Shown: positions 38,858 through 49,927, counted from the first letter of the stretch. The stretch: DNA of 64,000 nucleotides from Pseudomonas putida (GCA_029953615.1 CP124529.1:3162501-3226500); one strand, 5' to 3'. The notes: a model not told the origin generated them from the sequence alone. Translations and numbers: made by a program.

Positions 38858-39085
38858 TTTTCGCCCTTACGGCGAGTCACTTTTTGCCAAACGCGGCAAA
38901 AAGTAACCAAAAAACGCTGCGCTCCCATCATCCGGCCCCTACGCTGCGCTCCGGGGTTCCCTCGCGCCGGTCTTGCTCCCGGGAGTACGCGCTGCAGGCC
39001 CCATCCATGGGGCCTCAGCGCTTGACGGGCATCCATGCCCGTCACCTCCCTCCGCAAGACCTCTGCTCGGCCTCCTGAAGTCGCG
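38858..39085 (-). repeat. Right arm of the large inverted repeat
   Basis: Reverse copy of the left arm. It repeats the hairpins AGGCCCCAT-CC-ATGGGGCCT (38996-39015) and GACGGGCAT-CC-ATGCCCGTC (39024-39043), and has a perfect 10-bp hairpin ACTTTTTGCC..GGCAAAAAGT (38879-38904). Its outer end joins directly to the AAGATC array. The stretch from 39176 to hemA (39337) has no gene and should hold the hemA promoter. Confidence 0.88.
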
Positions 39086-39175
39086 AAGATCAAGATCAAG
39101 ATCAAGATCAAGATCAAGATCAAGATCAAGATCAAGATCAAGATCAAGATCAAGATCAAGATCAAGATCAAGATC
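39086..39175 (+). repeat. AAGATC hexanucleotide array, 15 units
   Basis: Fifteen exact AAGATC units (CTTGAT in the orientation of the arm), then one degenerate unit. It is the mirror-position partner of the CTTGCT array. All open frames through it are low-complexity artefacts (Asp-Leu, Arg-Ser or Ile-Leu repeats). Confidence 0.95.
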
Positions 39176-39337
39176 AAAAGCCAGATCAAAAGCGGGGGTG
39201 TGAGCTGAAATTGCCGCTGATGCTGGCCTGGAGCCGGCGATAGCCGCAGCGCTATCAGCGCAATAGCGAACGGTGGTTGTCCTGAAACCTGCGAAAGAGG
39301 ACAATTATCGGCTTCCCGTCACAACCAGCGACCTTGC

Positions 39338-40611
39338 ATGGCCTTTCTTGCACTTGGTATCAACCATAAGACTGCCTCGGTAGACGTACGCGAGCGCGTG
39401 GCGTTTACCCCAGAGCAGCTGGTAGACGCCCTGCAGCAGCTCTGCCGACTGACATCCAGCCGCGAGGCGGCGATCCTGTCGACCTGCAACCGTAGTGAGC
39501 TCTACATCGAGCAGGACCACCTGTCCGCCGATGCCGTGCTGCAATGGCTGGCCGACTATCACCGCCTCAGCCTGGACGAGCTGCGCGCCAGCGCTTACGT
39601 GCACGAAGAGCACGAGGCGGTGAAGCACATGATGCGGGTGGCCTCGGGCCTGGACTCGCTGGTGCTCGGCGAGCCGCAGATTCTCGGCCAGATGAAGTCC
39701 GCCTACGCCGTGGCGCGCGAGGCCGGCACCGTCGGCCCGTTGCTCGGGCGCCTGTTCCAGGCCACCTTCAGCGCCGCCAAGCAGGTGCGCACCGACACGG
39801 CCATCGGCGAAAACCCGGTGTCGGTGGCGTTTGCCGCGGTCAGCCTGGCCAAGCAGATCTTCAGCGACCTGGGCCGTAGCCAGGCCCTGCTGATCGGCGC
39901 CGGCGAAACCATCACCCTGGTCGCCCGCCACCTGCATGAGCAGGGCGTGCGCCGCATCGTCGTGGCCAACCGTACCCTGGAGCGGGCCAGCATCCTGGCC
40001 GAGCAGTTCGGTGCGCACGCGGTACTGCTGGCCGACATCCCCCAGGAACTGGCCAACAGCGACATCGTTATCAGCTCCACCGCCAGCCAGCTGCCGATCC
40101 TCGGCAAGGGCGCGGTCGAGAGCGCGCTGAAGCAGCGCCGGCACAAGCCGATTTTCATGGTCGACATTGCCGTACCGCGCGATATCGAAACCGAAGTCGG
40201 CGAACTGGACGACGTCTACCTGTACACTGTCGATGACCTGCACGACGTGGTGGCGGAAAACCTCAAGAGCCGCCAGGGCGCAGCCCAGGCCGCCGAAGAG
40301 CTGGTGTCGGTGGGTGCCGAAGACTTCATGCTGCGCCTGCGCGAGCTGGCTGCGGTGGATGTGCTCAAGGCCTATCGCCAGCAAAGCGAGCGCCTGCGCG
40401 ACGAAGAACTGCAAAAGGCCCAGCGCCTGCTGGCCAACGGCGGCAACCCCGAAGAGGTACTGGCCCAACTGGCCCGGGGGCTGACCAACAAACTCCTGCA
40501 TGCGCCCAGTGTGCAATTGAAAAGGCTCTCGGCCGAGGGCCGCCTCGATGCGCTGGCCATGGCCCAGGAACTCTTTGCCCTCAACGAGGGCTCGACGGAC
40601 AAATCCCCGCA

Positions 40612-40615
<4 letters not shown>
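39338..40615 (+). CDS. hemA: Glutamyl-tRNA reductase
   Basis: This 425-residue enzyme catalyses the first step of tetrapyrrole synthesis by the C5 route, reducing glutamyl-tRNA to glutamate-1-semialdehyde. It shows [20 protein letters not shown], the nucleophile Cys at about 50 in [24 protein letters not shown], a Rossmann part [16 protein letters not shown] and a C-terminal dimer helix region. It begins the rightward run hemA-prfA-prmC-moeB-murI; prfA overlaps its stop by 4 bp. Confidence 0.97.
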
Positions 40616-41693
<1,078 letters not shown>

Positions 41694-41694
<1 letters not shown>

Positions 41695-42524
41695 TGACCA
41701 TCATCGCCAGCCTGCTGCGCAACGCGCAGTTGCCAGAATCGCCCACCGAGCGGCTGGATGCCGAGCTGCTGTTGGCCGCGGCCATCGGCAAATCGCGCAG
41801 CTACCTGCACACCTGGCCCGAGCGCATCGTCAGCAGCGAAGATGCCGAGACTTATGCCGGCTACCTGCAACGTCGCCGTGGCGGCGAGCCGGTCGCCTAC
41901 ATTCTCGGGCTGCAGGGCTTCTGGAAGATCGACCTGGAAGTGGCGCCGCATACCCTGATCCCGCGGCCGGATACCGAGCTGCTGGTCGAAGCCGCCCTTG
42001 AGCTGCAACCTGCCACGCCGGCCAAGGTCCTTGACCTGGGTACCGGCACCGGCGCGATTGCCCTGGCACTGGCCAGCGATCGTCCGGCCTGGCAGGTGAG
42101 CGCAGTGGACCGGGTCGAGGAGGCCGTCGCCCTGGCAGAGCGCAATCGCCAGCGGCTGGGCCTGGCGAACGTCCAGGTACGGCTCAGCCACTGGTTCGAC
42201 AGCCTGGCCGGCGAGCGTTTCGACCTGATTGTCAGCAACCCGCCCTACATCGCCGCCGCAGACCCGCACCTGGTCGCCGGTGATGTGCGCTTCGAGCCCA
42301 GCAGCGCGCTGGTGGCCGGTGCCGATGGCCTGGACGACCTGCGCGAAATTGCCGCACAGGCTCCCGCCCACCTGGTGCAGGGTGGCTGGTTGCTGCTGGA
42401 ACACGGCTACGATCAGGCTGCGGCGGTGCGCGCCTTGCTGACTGAACAAGGTTTCATCGAGGTCGCCAGCCGCACGGATCTGGGTGGCCATGAACGCATT
42501 ACCCTGGGGCGCCTGCCATGCTGA
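41694..42524 (+). CDS. prmC: Release factor glutamine methyltransferase
   Basis: This 276-residue SAM-dependent enzyme has an N-terminal helical release-factor-binding domain and a Rossmann methyltransferase domain with VLDLGTGTGAIALALA and the catalytic NPPYIAA motif. It methylates Gln of the GGQ motif in RF1 and RF2. The start overlaps the prfA stop, and moeB starts inside its last codons. Confidence 0.96.
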
Positions 42525-43273
42525 GTGATCAGGAACTGTTGCGTTACAGCCGGCAGGTATTGCTGGCCCAGATCGACATCGACGGCCAGTTGCGGCTCAA
42601 GCAGAGCAAAGCGCTGATCGTAGGCCTCGGCGGCCTTGGCTCGCCGGTCGCCTTGTACCTGGCCGCTGCCGGGGTAGGTGAGCTGCACCTGGCTGACTTC
42701 GACACCGTCGACCTGACCAACCTGCAACGCCAGGTGATGCACGACAGTGCCAGCGTTGGCATGAGCAAGGTCGACTCGGCCTTGCAGCGCTTGCAGGCGA
42801 TCAACCCGGAAATCAGTCTGGTTGCCCATCGCCAGGCCCTGGACGAGGACTCGCTGGCGGCCGCTGTGGCAGCGGTCGACCTGGTGCTGGACTGCTCTGA
42901 CAATTTCGCTACCCGCGAGGCGGTCAACGCCGCCTGTGTCGCGGCAGGCAAGCCGCTGGTCAGCGGTGCGGCGATCCGCCTGGAAGGGCAGTTGTCGGTG
43001 TTCGACCCACGGCGTGACTACAGCCCTTGCTACCACTGCCTGTACGGTCATGGCAGCGAAGCCGAACTGACCTGCAGCGAAGCCGGCGTTATCGGCCCGC
43101 TGGTGGGGCTGGTGGGTAGCCTGCAGGCGCTGGAGGCGATGAAGCTGCTGGCCGGGTTCGGCGAGCCGCTGGTGGGCCGCCTGCTATTGATCGATGCGCT
43201 CGGCACGCGTATCCGCGAATTGCGGGTCAAGCGCGACCCGGCCTGTGCAGTCTGTGGCAAGCGCGATGGCTGA
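42518..43273 (+). CDS. moeB: MoeB/ThiF/HesA family adenylyltransferase
   Basis: This 251-residue E1-like enzyme adenylates the C terminus of a sulfur-carrier protein such as MoaD. It shows the nucleotide loop [20 protein letters not shown], the catalytic Asp in [18 protein letters not shown], and two CxxC zinc pairs (CYHC and CAVC). It overlaps prmC by 7 bp and murI by 8 bp, in keeping with the order seen in Pseudomonas. Confidence 0.94.
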   Translation: MLSDQELLRYSRQVLLAQIDIDGQLRLKQSKALIVGLGGLGSPVALYLAAAGVGELHLADFDTVDLTNLQRQVMHDSASVGMSKVDSALQRLQAINPEISLVAHRQALDEDSLAAAVAAVDLVLDCSDNFATREAVNAACVAAGKPLVSGAAIRLEGQLSVFDPRRDYSPCYHCLYGHGSEAELTCSEAGVIGPLVGLVGSLQALEAMKLLAGFGEPLVGRLLLIDALGTRIRELRVKRDPACAVCGKRDG

Positions 43274-44065
43274 GCGTTCGGCGCCGGTTGGCGTGATGGA
43301 CTCCGGGGTCGGCGGCTTGTCGGTGCTAGCCGAGATCCAGCGCCTGTTGCCCAACGAGACGCTGCTGTACGTGGCCGATTGCGGCCACATACCCTACGGC
43401 GAGAAGTCGCAGGACTATATCCGTGAGCGTCTCCGGCGCATTGCTGGGTTCTTCCATGAGCAGGGCGCCAAGGCCATGGTACTGGCCTGCAATACCGCCA
43501 AACGGTGGCGGCAGTGGCCGACCTGCGGGAGTTGTATCCGACCTGGCCGCTGGTGGGCATGGAGCCGGCGGTGAAGCCTGCGGCTGCCGCCACGCGCTCG
43601 GGCGTGGTCGGTGTGCTGGCCACCACCGGTACCCTGCAGAGCGCCAAGTTCGCCGCGCTGCTCGACCGCTTTGCCAGCGATGTACAGGTCATTACGCAAC
43701 CTTGCCCGGGGCTGGTCGACCTGATCGAGACCGGCGACCTGGGCAGCCCGGCGCTGCGCCAGTTGTTACAAGGTTATGTGCAGCCGTTGCTGGCCGCTGG
43801 CTGCGACACGCTGATTCTCGGCTGCACCCATTACCCCTTCCTGCGCCCATTGCTGGCCTGCATGGTGCCAGCCGATGTGGCCATCATCGACACCGGCGCC
43901 GCGGTGGCCCGCCAGCTGCAGCGGCTGCTGGGCACGCAAAACCTGCTGGCCGAAGGCCCGGCCCGGGATACCCGCTTGTGGACCAGTGGAGATCCACAAT
44001 CTCTCAGAAATATCCTGCCCCTGCTGTGGCATAAGTCGGACAGTGTGCAAAGCTTTTCACTGTGA
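43266..44065 (+). pseudogene. murI: Glutamate racemase, frameshifted mid-gene
   Basis: The ATG at 43266 overlaps the moeB end. The first part has [22 protein letters not shown] and the first catalytic Cys in MVLACNTA. Near 43497-43503 the frame changes (net loss of one or gain of two bases) and continues as [26 protein letters not shown] to the second catalytic Cys in [11 protein letters not shown], ending at 44065; about 266 residues in total. MurI makes D-glutamate for peptidoglycan. Both catalytic Cys are kept on either side of the shift, and the enzyme is normally essential, so a sequence error is the simpler reading. Confidence 0.9.
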
Positions 44066-44166
44066 AAAAAACGTGAAATGAAGCTGAACTATCGTGCCAC
44101 TGCCGTTTTCTACCGCCTTGCCTGAGATGAGGCGGACACTAATAACAGCAAAGAAGGATGTTGCTC

Positions 44167-44685
44167 ATGAAGAAGCTGCTTGGCTTGGCGGCGGCTGCCG
44201 CCTTCACCCTGGGGCACTCGCTGTCGGCGCAGGCTGCCGACGTTTCGTTTTCGGTTGGGCAGACCGGCGACTCGACCATGGTCTACCGGTTGGGGCTGCA
44301 ATCGAATTGGGAAGCGAGCTGGTGGCAGACCAGCGTCGGGCGCCTGACGGGCTACTGGGATGGGGCCTACACCTATTGGGACGGTGACGAGACTGCAAGC
44401 AACCACAGCCTGTCGTTTGCTCCGGTGTTCGTTTACGAGTTTGCCGGGGAGTCGGTGAAGCCTTACATAGAGGCGGGGATCGGTGTGGCGGCATTCTCCA
44501 GCACCGAGCTGGAAGACAACGAGCTGGGCTCGGCATTCCAGTTCGAGGACCGCATCGGCTTCGGTCTGCGCTTTGCCGGTGGGCATGAGATTGGCGTGCG
44601 GGCGATTCACTATTCCAACGCGGGCATCAAGCAGCCCAACGATGGGGTGGAGAGCTATAGCCTGCATTACCGCATGGCGCTCTGA
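44167..44685 (+). CDS. pagL: Lipid A 3-O-deacylase PagL-like (acyloxyacyl hydrolase)
   Basis: The ATG at 44167 (MKKLLGLAAAAAFTLGHSLSAQA) follows AAGGA by 8 nt and is preferred over an ATG at 44158 that overlaps this site. After a signal peptide ending in AQA the 172-residue protein has the alternating pattern of an eight-stranded outer membrane barrel, ending in a C-terminal aromatic/hydrophobic strand (YSLHYRMAL). The PagL catalytic His-x-Ser and Glu are visible in AIHYSNAGIKQPNDGVESY. It would remove the 3-position acyl chain of lipid A. It lies alone, about 100 bp after murI. Confidence 0.88.
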   Translation: MKKLLGLAAAAAFTLGHSLSAQAADVSFSVGQTGDSTMVYRLGLQSNWEASWWQTSVGRLTGYWDGAYTYWDGDETASNHSLSFAPVFVYEFAGESVKPYIEAGIGVAAFSSTELEDNELGSAFQFEDRIGFGLRFAGGHEIGVRAIHYSNAGIKQPNDGVESYSLHYRMAL

Positions 44686-44691
44686 GCTCTC

Positions 44692-44793
44692 CTGGGCCGG
44701 CCTCTTCGCGGGTGAACCCGCTCCCACAGGTACACAACTGGACTCAAGGTGCAGGGAGTACTGTGGGAGCGGGTTTACCCGCGAAGAAGCCGA
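44692..44793. repeat. Inverted REP pair
   Basis: Two facing REPs whose central bases are TGAACCCG/GTTTACCC rather than the usual GGC forms. They lie between the convergent pagL and SDR genes. Confidence 0.88.
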
Positions 44794-44808
44794 TGCCGAT
44801 TTCAGATG

Positions 44809-45507
44809 CTATCGCATCAACGGCCACAGGCTACTGAGATCCAGAGCCTCCAGCACCAGCTCCGGCTCCCCCTGCGGCCAGCGCCGCAGCAGCTCTTCGG
44901 CCGCACTCTGCGGCGTCCACGCTTCCAGTATTGCCTGCGCCGGCGTGACAGGTGTCTTTAACGACTGGGGGCCCACCACCGTCAGCTCAACCCCCTGAGC
45001 CTTCAACGCCTGACGCTGCTCGCGCATCCATTGCGGCATGCTGTTCCAACCCGCAGTCACCTGCGTCGGCGCATACAACTGCAACGCCGAATGACGGTTG
45101 AACACCGCCATCACCTGCGGTGAGTCGCCCTTCGCCAGCAACGGCAGCGCATTGGCCAGGCAATGCTCGCCGGCCAACTGGTTGCCAGTGACGATCGCCT
45201 CGAACAACTCGCTGTCCGCCACGTCGTCCGCCAGGTAATCGCTGGTGCCGGCGTTGATGATCAAGCCGTCCAGCGCGCACCAGGCATGGCATATCTGCTG
45301 GCTGGCCTGGGCCGCCTGCTGTTCTTCATGCAGCTGCCAGGGCAAGCGCAACAATTGGCTGCCATAACGCGCCGCCAAGGCATCCAGTGCCTCGCTGTGT
45401 TTGCCGCTGGCCGCTACCCGGTGCCCTCCAGCGAGCAACGCTTCCACCAGTGCCAGGCCTAGTCCATTGCCGGCGCCCGTTACCCAGATACTGCGTGCAT
45501 TATTCAA
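44809..45507 (-). CDS. Short-chain dehydrogenase-like protein with altered active site
   Basis: This 232-residue protein has the SDR nucleotide motif TGAGNGLG (about 10-17) and NAG (about 85-87). The catalytic YxxxK is not intact: at the expected place the sequence is Y-APT-Q (Tyr about 145, Gln about 149). It may therefore bind NAD(P) without normal SDR catalysis. Its start seems to be a TTG that overlaps the phrB stop, so it is the last gene of the photolyase operon. A catalytic role cannot be assigned. Confidence 0.85.
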   Translation of the reverse strand: MNNARSIWVTGAGNGLGLALVEALLAGGHRVAASGKHSEALDALAARYGSQLLRLPWQLHEEQQAAQASQQICHAWCALDGLIINAGTSDYLADDVADSELFEAIVTGNQLAGEHCLANALPLLAKGDSPQVMAVFNRHSALQLYAPTQVTAGWNSMPQWMREQRQALKAQGVELTVVGPQSLKTPVTPAQAILEAWTPQSAAEELLRRWPQGEPELVLEALDLSSLWPLMR

Positions 45508-46946
45508 GATAGCGCCCTCTGATCCTGCTGGCGCGGGAGGCCCTTGAATGCCTCCAGTGCGCGCTGGCGACTGCTGTCGAGATCGACGATTGGACTGTAG
45601 TAGGACTGTCTGACAAAAAGATCGGCTGATCTTACGGGAAGATGAATGGCTTTTTCATCCATTCCCTGCAACTCCGGCAGCCAGTGGCGAATGAAACGCC
45701 CCTGCGGGTCGAAACGCTGCGACTGTGTAACCGGGTTGAAAATACGGAAATAGGGCACTGCGTCAGTTCCAGTGGACGCGCTCCACTGCCAGCCACCGTT
45801 GTTGGCGGCCAAGTCGCCGTCTATCAGGTGGCGCATGAAATGCCGTTCGCCCTTGCGCCAGTCGATCAGCAGGTTCTTGGTGAGGAACATGGCCACGATC
45901 ATGCGCAGGCGGTTGTGCATCCAACCGGTGTTCAGCAGTTGGCGCATGGCTGCATCGATGATCGGGAAGCCGGTACGGCCCTGTTCCCAGGCTTCGAGGT
46001 CGGCCGGTGCATCGCGCCAAGGCAGGGCTTCGGTCTGGGCGCGGAAGGCGCGGTGGCGCGAGACCTGTGGATAACCGGTCAGGATGTGTTTGTAGAACTC
46101 GCGCCAGAGTAGCTCGTTGATCCAGGTTTGCACGCCGCTGCTGCCGCTGTCGAACTCGCCGCGATTGCTCGCCAGGGCGCCATGCAGACACTGGCGTGGC
46201 GAGATCACGCCGGCGGCCAGATAGGCGGAGAGCTGGCTGGTGCCGGGCCTGGCAGGCAAGTCACGCAGCTGTTGGTAGTCGTCGATGGTTTCGTCGAGAA
46301 AACGGGTCAGCCGCGCCTGAGCTTCGGCTTCGCCGGCCGGCCAGTGGTCGCGCAGGGCTTGCTCAGGTTTTTCGAAGCCGTCCACGTGCTCGGGGATCGG
46401 GTCGCTGCTGACTTGCAGCGGTGCCTGGCGTTTTACCCGGTGGGCCAGGGCAGGGAGGCCGCGGTGCAGGTGCTCCAGGCAGCTCTTCTTGAACTGGCTG
46501 AACACCTGGAAGTAGTCGCCGCTGCGGGTAAGGATGGTGCCCGGGCGGAACAGCAGCTGGTCGAGATGGCTGTGGGCCTGGATGGCCGACCTTTCCAGCA
46601 GCGCGCGGGTGGTGTCGTCGCGGCGTTGCTCGTGGATGCCGTACTCCTCGTTCCAGTGCACGCTTTGCACCTGATGCTGGCGGCAGACGTCGAGCACGGC
46701 CTGTGGGGCCTGGTCCCAGGTGTCGATCCTGCGGATCAGCAGGGGGATGTTCAGGCGCTCCAGCGACTGGCGCAGGTCGCGCAGGTTGCGCAGCCAGAAG
46801 TCGACTTTGCAGGCGGCGTCGTCATGAGCCCGCCATTGCCCAGGGCTGACCAGCCACAGGGCCAAGGTAGGACCGCGCTCGCTGGCGGCGCTGAGGGCGG
46901 TGTTGTCGTCGATGCGCAGGTCGCTGCGCAGCCAGGTCAATTGCAT
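45504..46946 (-). CDS. phrB: Deoxyribodipyrimidine photolyase
   Basis: The ATG at 46946 (MQLTWLRSDLRIDDNTALSAA) gives 480 residues; the longer open frame covers merR. It has the N-terminal antenna-binding alpha/beta domain and the C-terminal FAD domain with TSQLSAYLAAGVISPRQC, LLWREFYKHIL, AWEQGRTGFPIIDAAMRQL and GGWQWSASTGTDAVPYFRIFNP. It splits cyclobutane pyrimidine dimers using blue light. It overlaps merR by 10 bp and the SDR gene by 4 bp. Confidence 0.96.
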   Translation of the reverse strand: MQLTWLRSDLRIDDNTALSAASERGPTLALWLVSPGQWRAHDDAACKVDFWLRNLRDLRQSLERLNIPLLIRRIDTWDQAPQAVLDVCRQHQVQSVHWNEEYGIHEQRRDDTTRALLERSAIQAHSHLDQLLFRPGTILTRSGDYFQVFSQFKKSCLEHLHRGLPALAHRVKRQAPLQVSSDPIPEHVDGFEKPEQALRDHWPAGEAEAQARLTRFLDETIDDYQQLRDLPARPGTSQLSAYLAAGVISPRQCLHGALASNRGEFDSGSSGVQTWINELLWREFYKHILTGYPQVSRHRAFRAQTEALPWRDAPADLEAWEQGRTGFPIIDAAMRQLLNTGWMHNRLRMIVAMFLTKNLLIDWRKGERHFMRHLIDGDLAANNGGWQWSASTGTDAVPYFRIFNPVTQSQRFDPQGRFIRHWLPELQGMDEKAIHLPVRSADLFVRQSYYSPIVDLDSSRQRALEAFKGLPRQQDQRALS

Positions 46947-47836
46947 GATGGGTCCATTGCCGCAGGTGGCCGGTCGTTGCGCTGAAGCAACCGCAAGGCT
47001 GCCTGTGGGGTATCGAAGAGCGAGAGGTCGGGATGGTCGAGGTTGCGCAGTTGGGCTTCGTGCATCGCCAGTGTTGAACCACCCAGGAGGATGGGTAGCG
47101 ACACATTGCCCAAGGTGCGCTGCAGTGCCTTTGCATCGATGCGCGGCCCCAGGTGCAGGACAATCGCGCGGGCCTTGAGGGCAATGGCCGCATGGCTGAC
47201 CTGGGCGCCGGCGATAGGGTGCTCCAGCACTTCGACCGCAATACCGTTGTTGGTCAACAGCCAGGCGCAAAGCCACAGGTCCGGGTTGAACCCGCGCTCG
47301 TGGTCATCGGCCAGCAACACCGGCGGGCCTTGCAGCAACTGGTTGTCGTGATAAACCCGGGCCCCCAGCTTGCTCCGCAGCCAGGTGTGGAAAAAAGCCT
47401 GTTCCACCCGGGCATTGAAGTAGTTGCGCCAGCGCAGTTCGAGTATGTCCAGCAGCGGCAACAACAATTGCTCGCACAGGGTTACGGCCGGGTACAGCGC
47501 CATGGCCTGGTTGAGCTGTTGGTCGAGGGCGCGCTGCGACAGGTTGGCGATGGCGTCGACCAACTGGAACTGCCGGGTCTGCCAGTCGCCTCTGGGCGGC
47601 GTAGTGGGAGGTTTGTCCAGTAGCTCGCGGACCTGGCCGACCGAAGCGCCACGCTGCAGCCAGGCGAGGATCGCCTCGACGCGCTCGACCTGGTCCAGCG
47701 GATACAGGCGATGTCCCTTCGCCGTACGCTGGGGCTTGAGCAAGCCGTAGCGTCGCTCCCAGGCGCGCAAGGTGACCGGGTTGACGCCGGTGCGGCGGGC
47801 CAGTTCGCCGATGGGCAGCAGGATCTCAGACAGCAT
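46937..47836 (-). CDS. MerR-family regulator, LitR/CarH-like, with partial B12-binding motif
   Basis: This 299-residue protein has an N-terminal MerR helix-turn-helix (LPIGELARRTGVNPVTLRAWERRYG, in two parts, about 8-31) and a C-terminal domain laid out like CarH/LitR light sensors. The lower-axial-ligand motif D-x-H-x-x-G is present (D177, H179, G182). The upper-face motif W-x9-E-H is degenerate: W136 is followed by E145-Q146. The gene sits between a DUF523/DUF1722 gene and phrB with overlaps on both sides, so it likely controls this locus, probably in response to light or a partner photoreceptor. Direct B12 binding is uncertain. Confidence 0.88.
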   Translation of the reverse strand: MLSEILLPIGELARRTGVNPVTLRAWERRYGLLKPQRTAKGHRLYPLDQVERVEAILAWLQRGASVGQVRELLDKPPTTPPRGDWQTRQFQLVDAIANLSQRALDQQLNQAMALYPAVTLCEQLLLPLLDILELRWRNYFNARVEQAFFHTWLRSKLGARVYHDNQLLQGPPVLLADDHERGFNPDLWLCAWLLTNNGIAVEVLEHPIAGAQVSHAAIALKARAIVLHLGPRIDAKALQRTLGNVSLPILLGGSTLAMHEAQLRNLDHPDLSLFDTPQAALRLLQRNDRPPAAMDPSCN

Positions 47837-48794
47837 TGCGCAGCCCCAGGTTTTCGGGGTGTGGCTGCAGGTAAGCCTGCTGCTGCAAATACGGGTCGGG
47901 GTGCTTGCGCAGATGGTGCTTGAGCAGGGTCAGCGGTACCACCAGCGGCACCACACCTTGCCGGTACTGGTTGATGATGGCCTGCAGCTCGGCTTTGTCC
48001 TGTGGGGTCAGGGCTTCTTTGAAGTAGCCACTCAGGTGCTGCAGCACGTTGCCATGGGTGCCACGGCTGGCGCAGCGGCGCAGGGCCTGCATCAGCTGGC
48101 TGAAATAGCGCGGGCCGATACTCTGCGGGTCGTCATCCCGATTCATGCTGCCAAGCAAACGCCCCAGGGTGCGATAGGCCTGGGGGTTGTTGGCCATCAG
48201 CAGGTATTTGTAACGCGAGTGGAATTGCACCAGGGCACCCCGGCTCAGGCCCTCGGCCAGCAGGCGTTGCCAGTCAGCGTAGGCGTACACGCGGCTGATA
48301 AAGTTCTCGCGCAGGACCGGGTCGTGCAGACGGCCTTCTTCTTCCACCGGCAGGTCCGGGCGGCGGGCGCAGAATGCCTGGGCATAGGCGCCACGCCCGC
48401 CATTGATGGCCGGGTGGCCATTGCTCTGGTAGACCTTGACCCGCTCCAGGCCGCAGGACGGCGATTTCTGCATGAAGATGTAGCCGCAGATGCCGTCCAG
48501 TTCGCCGGCCATCTGCTCGCCGTAGGTGCGCAGTGGGCCGGTCAGGTCCATGCCCGGGTTGCGTGTGCCGACCACTTCCGGTTGCTCGGGGTCGCCCACC
48601 AGGCGGATCGGGTCGCGAGGTACGCCAAGGCCGATGGCCACCTCCGGGCACACCGGCAACCAGTCGAAGTGTTCCTCGAGCTGCGTGCGGCACAGATCAG
48701 AGGCCTTGTGGCCGCCGTTATAGCGCACGCTGTGCCCGGTCAGGCAGGCGCTGATGGCGATGCGCGGCTTGCTGTGGGCGGATGGGTCGTGCAT
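47826..48794 (-). CDS. DUF523 and DUF1722 two-domain protein (YbgA-like C-terminal part)
   Basis: I use the ATG at 48794, 6 nt after TGGAGG, instead of the longer frame to 48836, which would run over an operator-like repeat. The 322-residue protein joins DUF523 (ISACLTG, VCPEVAIGLGVPR, KSPSCGL; Cys-rich, about 1-165) with DUF1722 (GALVQFHSRYKYLLMANNP, about 190-305). In E. coli the DUF1722 protein YbgA is encoded next to photolyase, and the same link holds here. The biochemical role is unknown. It overlaps merR by 11 bp. Confidence 0.88.
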   Translation of the reverse strand: MHDPSAHSKPRIAISACLTGHSVRYNGGHKASDLCRTQLEEHFDWLPVCPEVAIGLGVPRDPIRLVGDPEQPEVVGTRNPGMDLTGPLRTYGEQMAGELDGICGYIFMQKSPSCGLERVKVYQSNGHPAINGGRGAYAQAFCARRPDLPVEEEGRLHDPVLRENFISRVYAYADWQRLLAEGLSRGALVQFHSRYKYLLMANNPQAYRTLGRLLGSMNRDDDPQSIGPRYFSQLMQALRRCASRGTHGNVLQHLSGYFKEALTPQDKAELQAIINQYRQGVVPLVVPLTLLKHHLRKHPDPYLQQQAYLQPHPENLGLRNAV

Positions 48795-48806
48795 GGCTGC
48801 CTCCAT

Positions 48807-48840
48807 AAACTTGTACGCACGTCGAAACTTGTACAAGTTT
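48807..48840. promoter_or_regulatory. Candidate LitR-type operator before the DUF523-merR-phrB-SDR operon
   Basis: AAACTTGTAC occurs twice with an 18-bp period (48807 and 48825), and the second copy is half of a perfect 16-bp palindrome AAACTTGTACAAGTTT (48825-48840). The pattern TGTACG-N12-TGTACA resembles the TGTACA-type operators bound by CarA/CarH/LitR MerR proteins. It lies 13-46 bp before the start codon. Confidence 0.65.
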
Positions 48841-48889
48841 ATTCCAGCACAGCCTGGAACTTATGCAAACCTGTTTTTTTGTATAACCA

Positions 48890-49916
<1,027 letters not shown>

Positions 49917-49927
49917 TCAGGCAAACC

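Noticed and set aside
39086..39175. CRISPR-like array
   Set aside because: The units are six bases in direct contact with no spacers, and no cas gene is near.
38725..39304. Open frames giving Asp-Leu, Arg-Ser or Ile-Leu repeats
   Set aside because: They are read-throughs of the AAGATC hexamer array and inverted-repeat arms, open in several frames at once.
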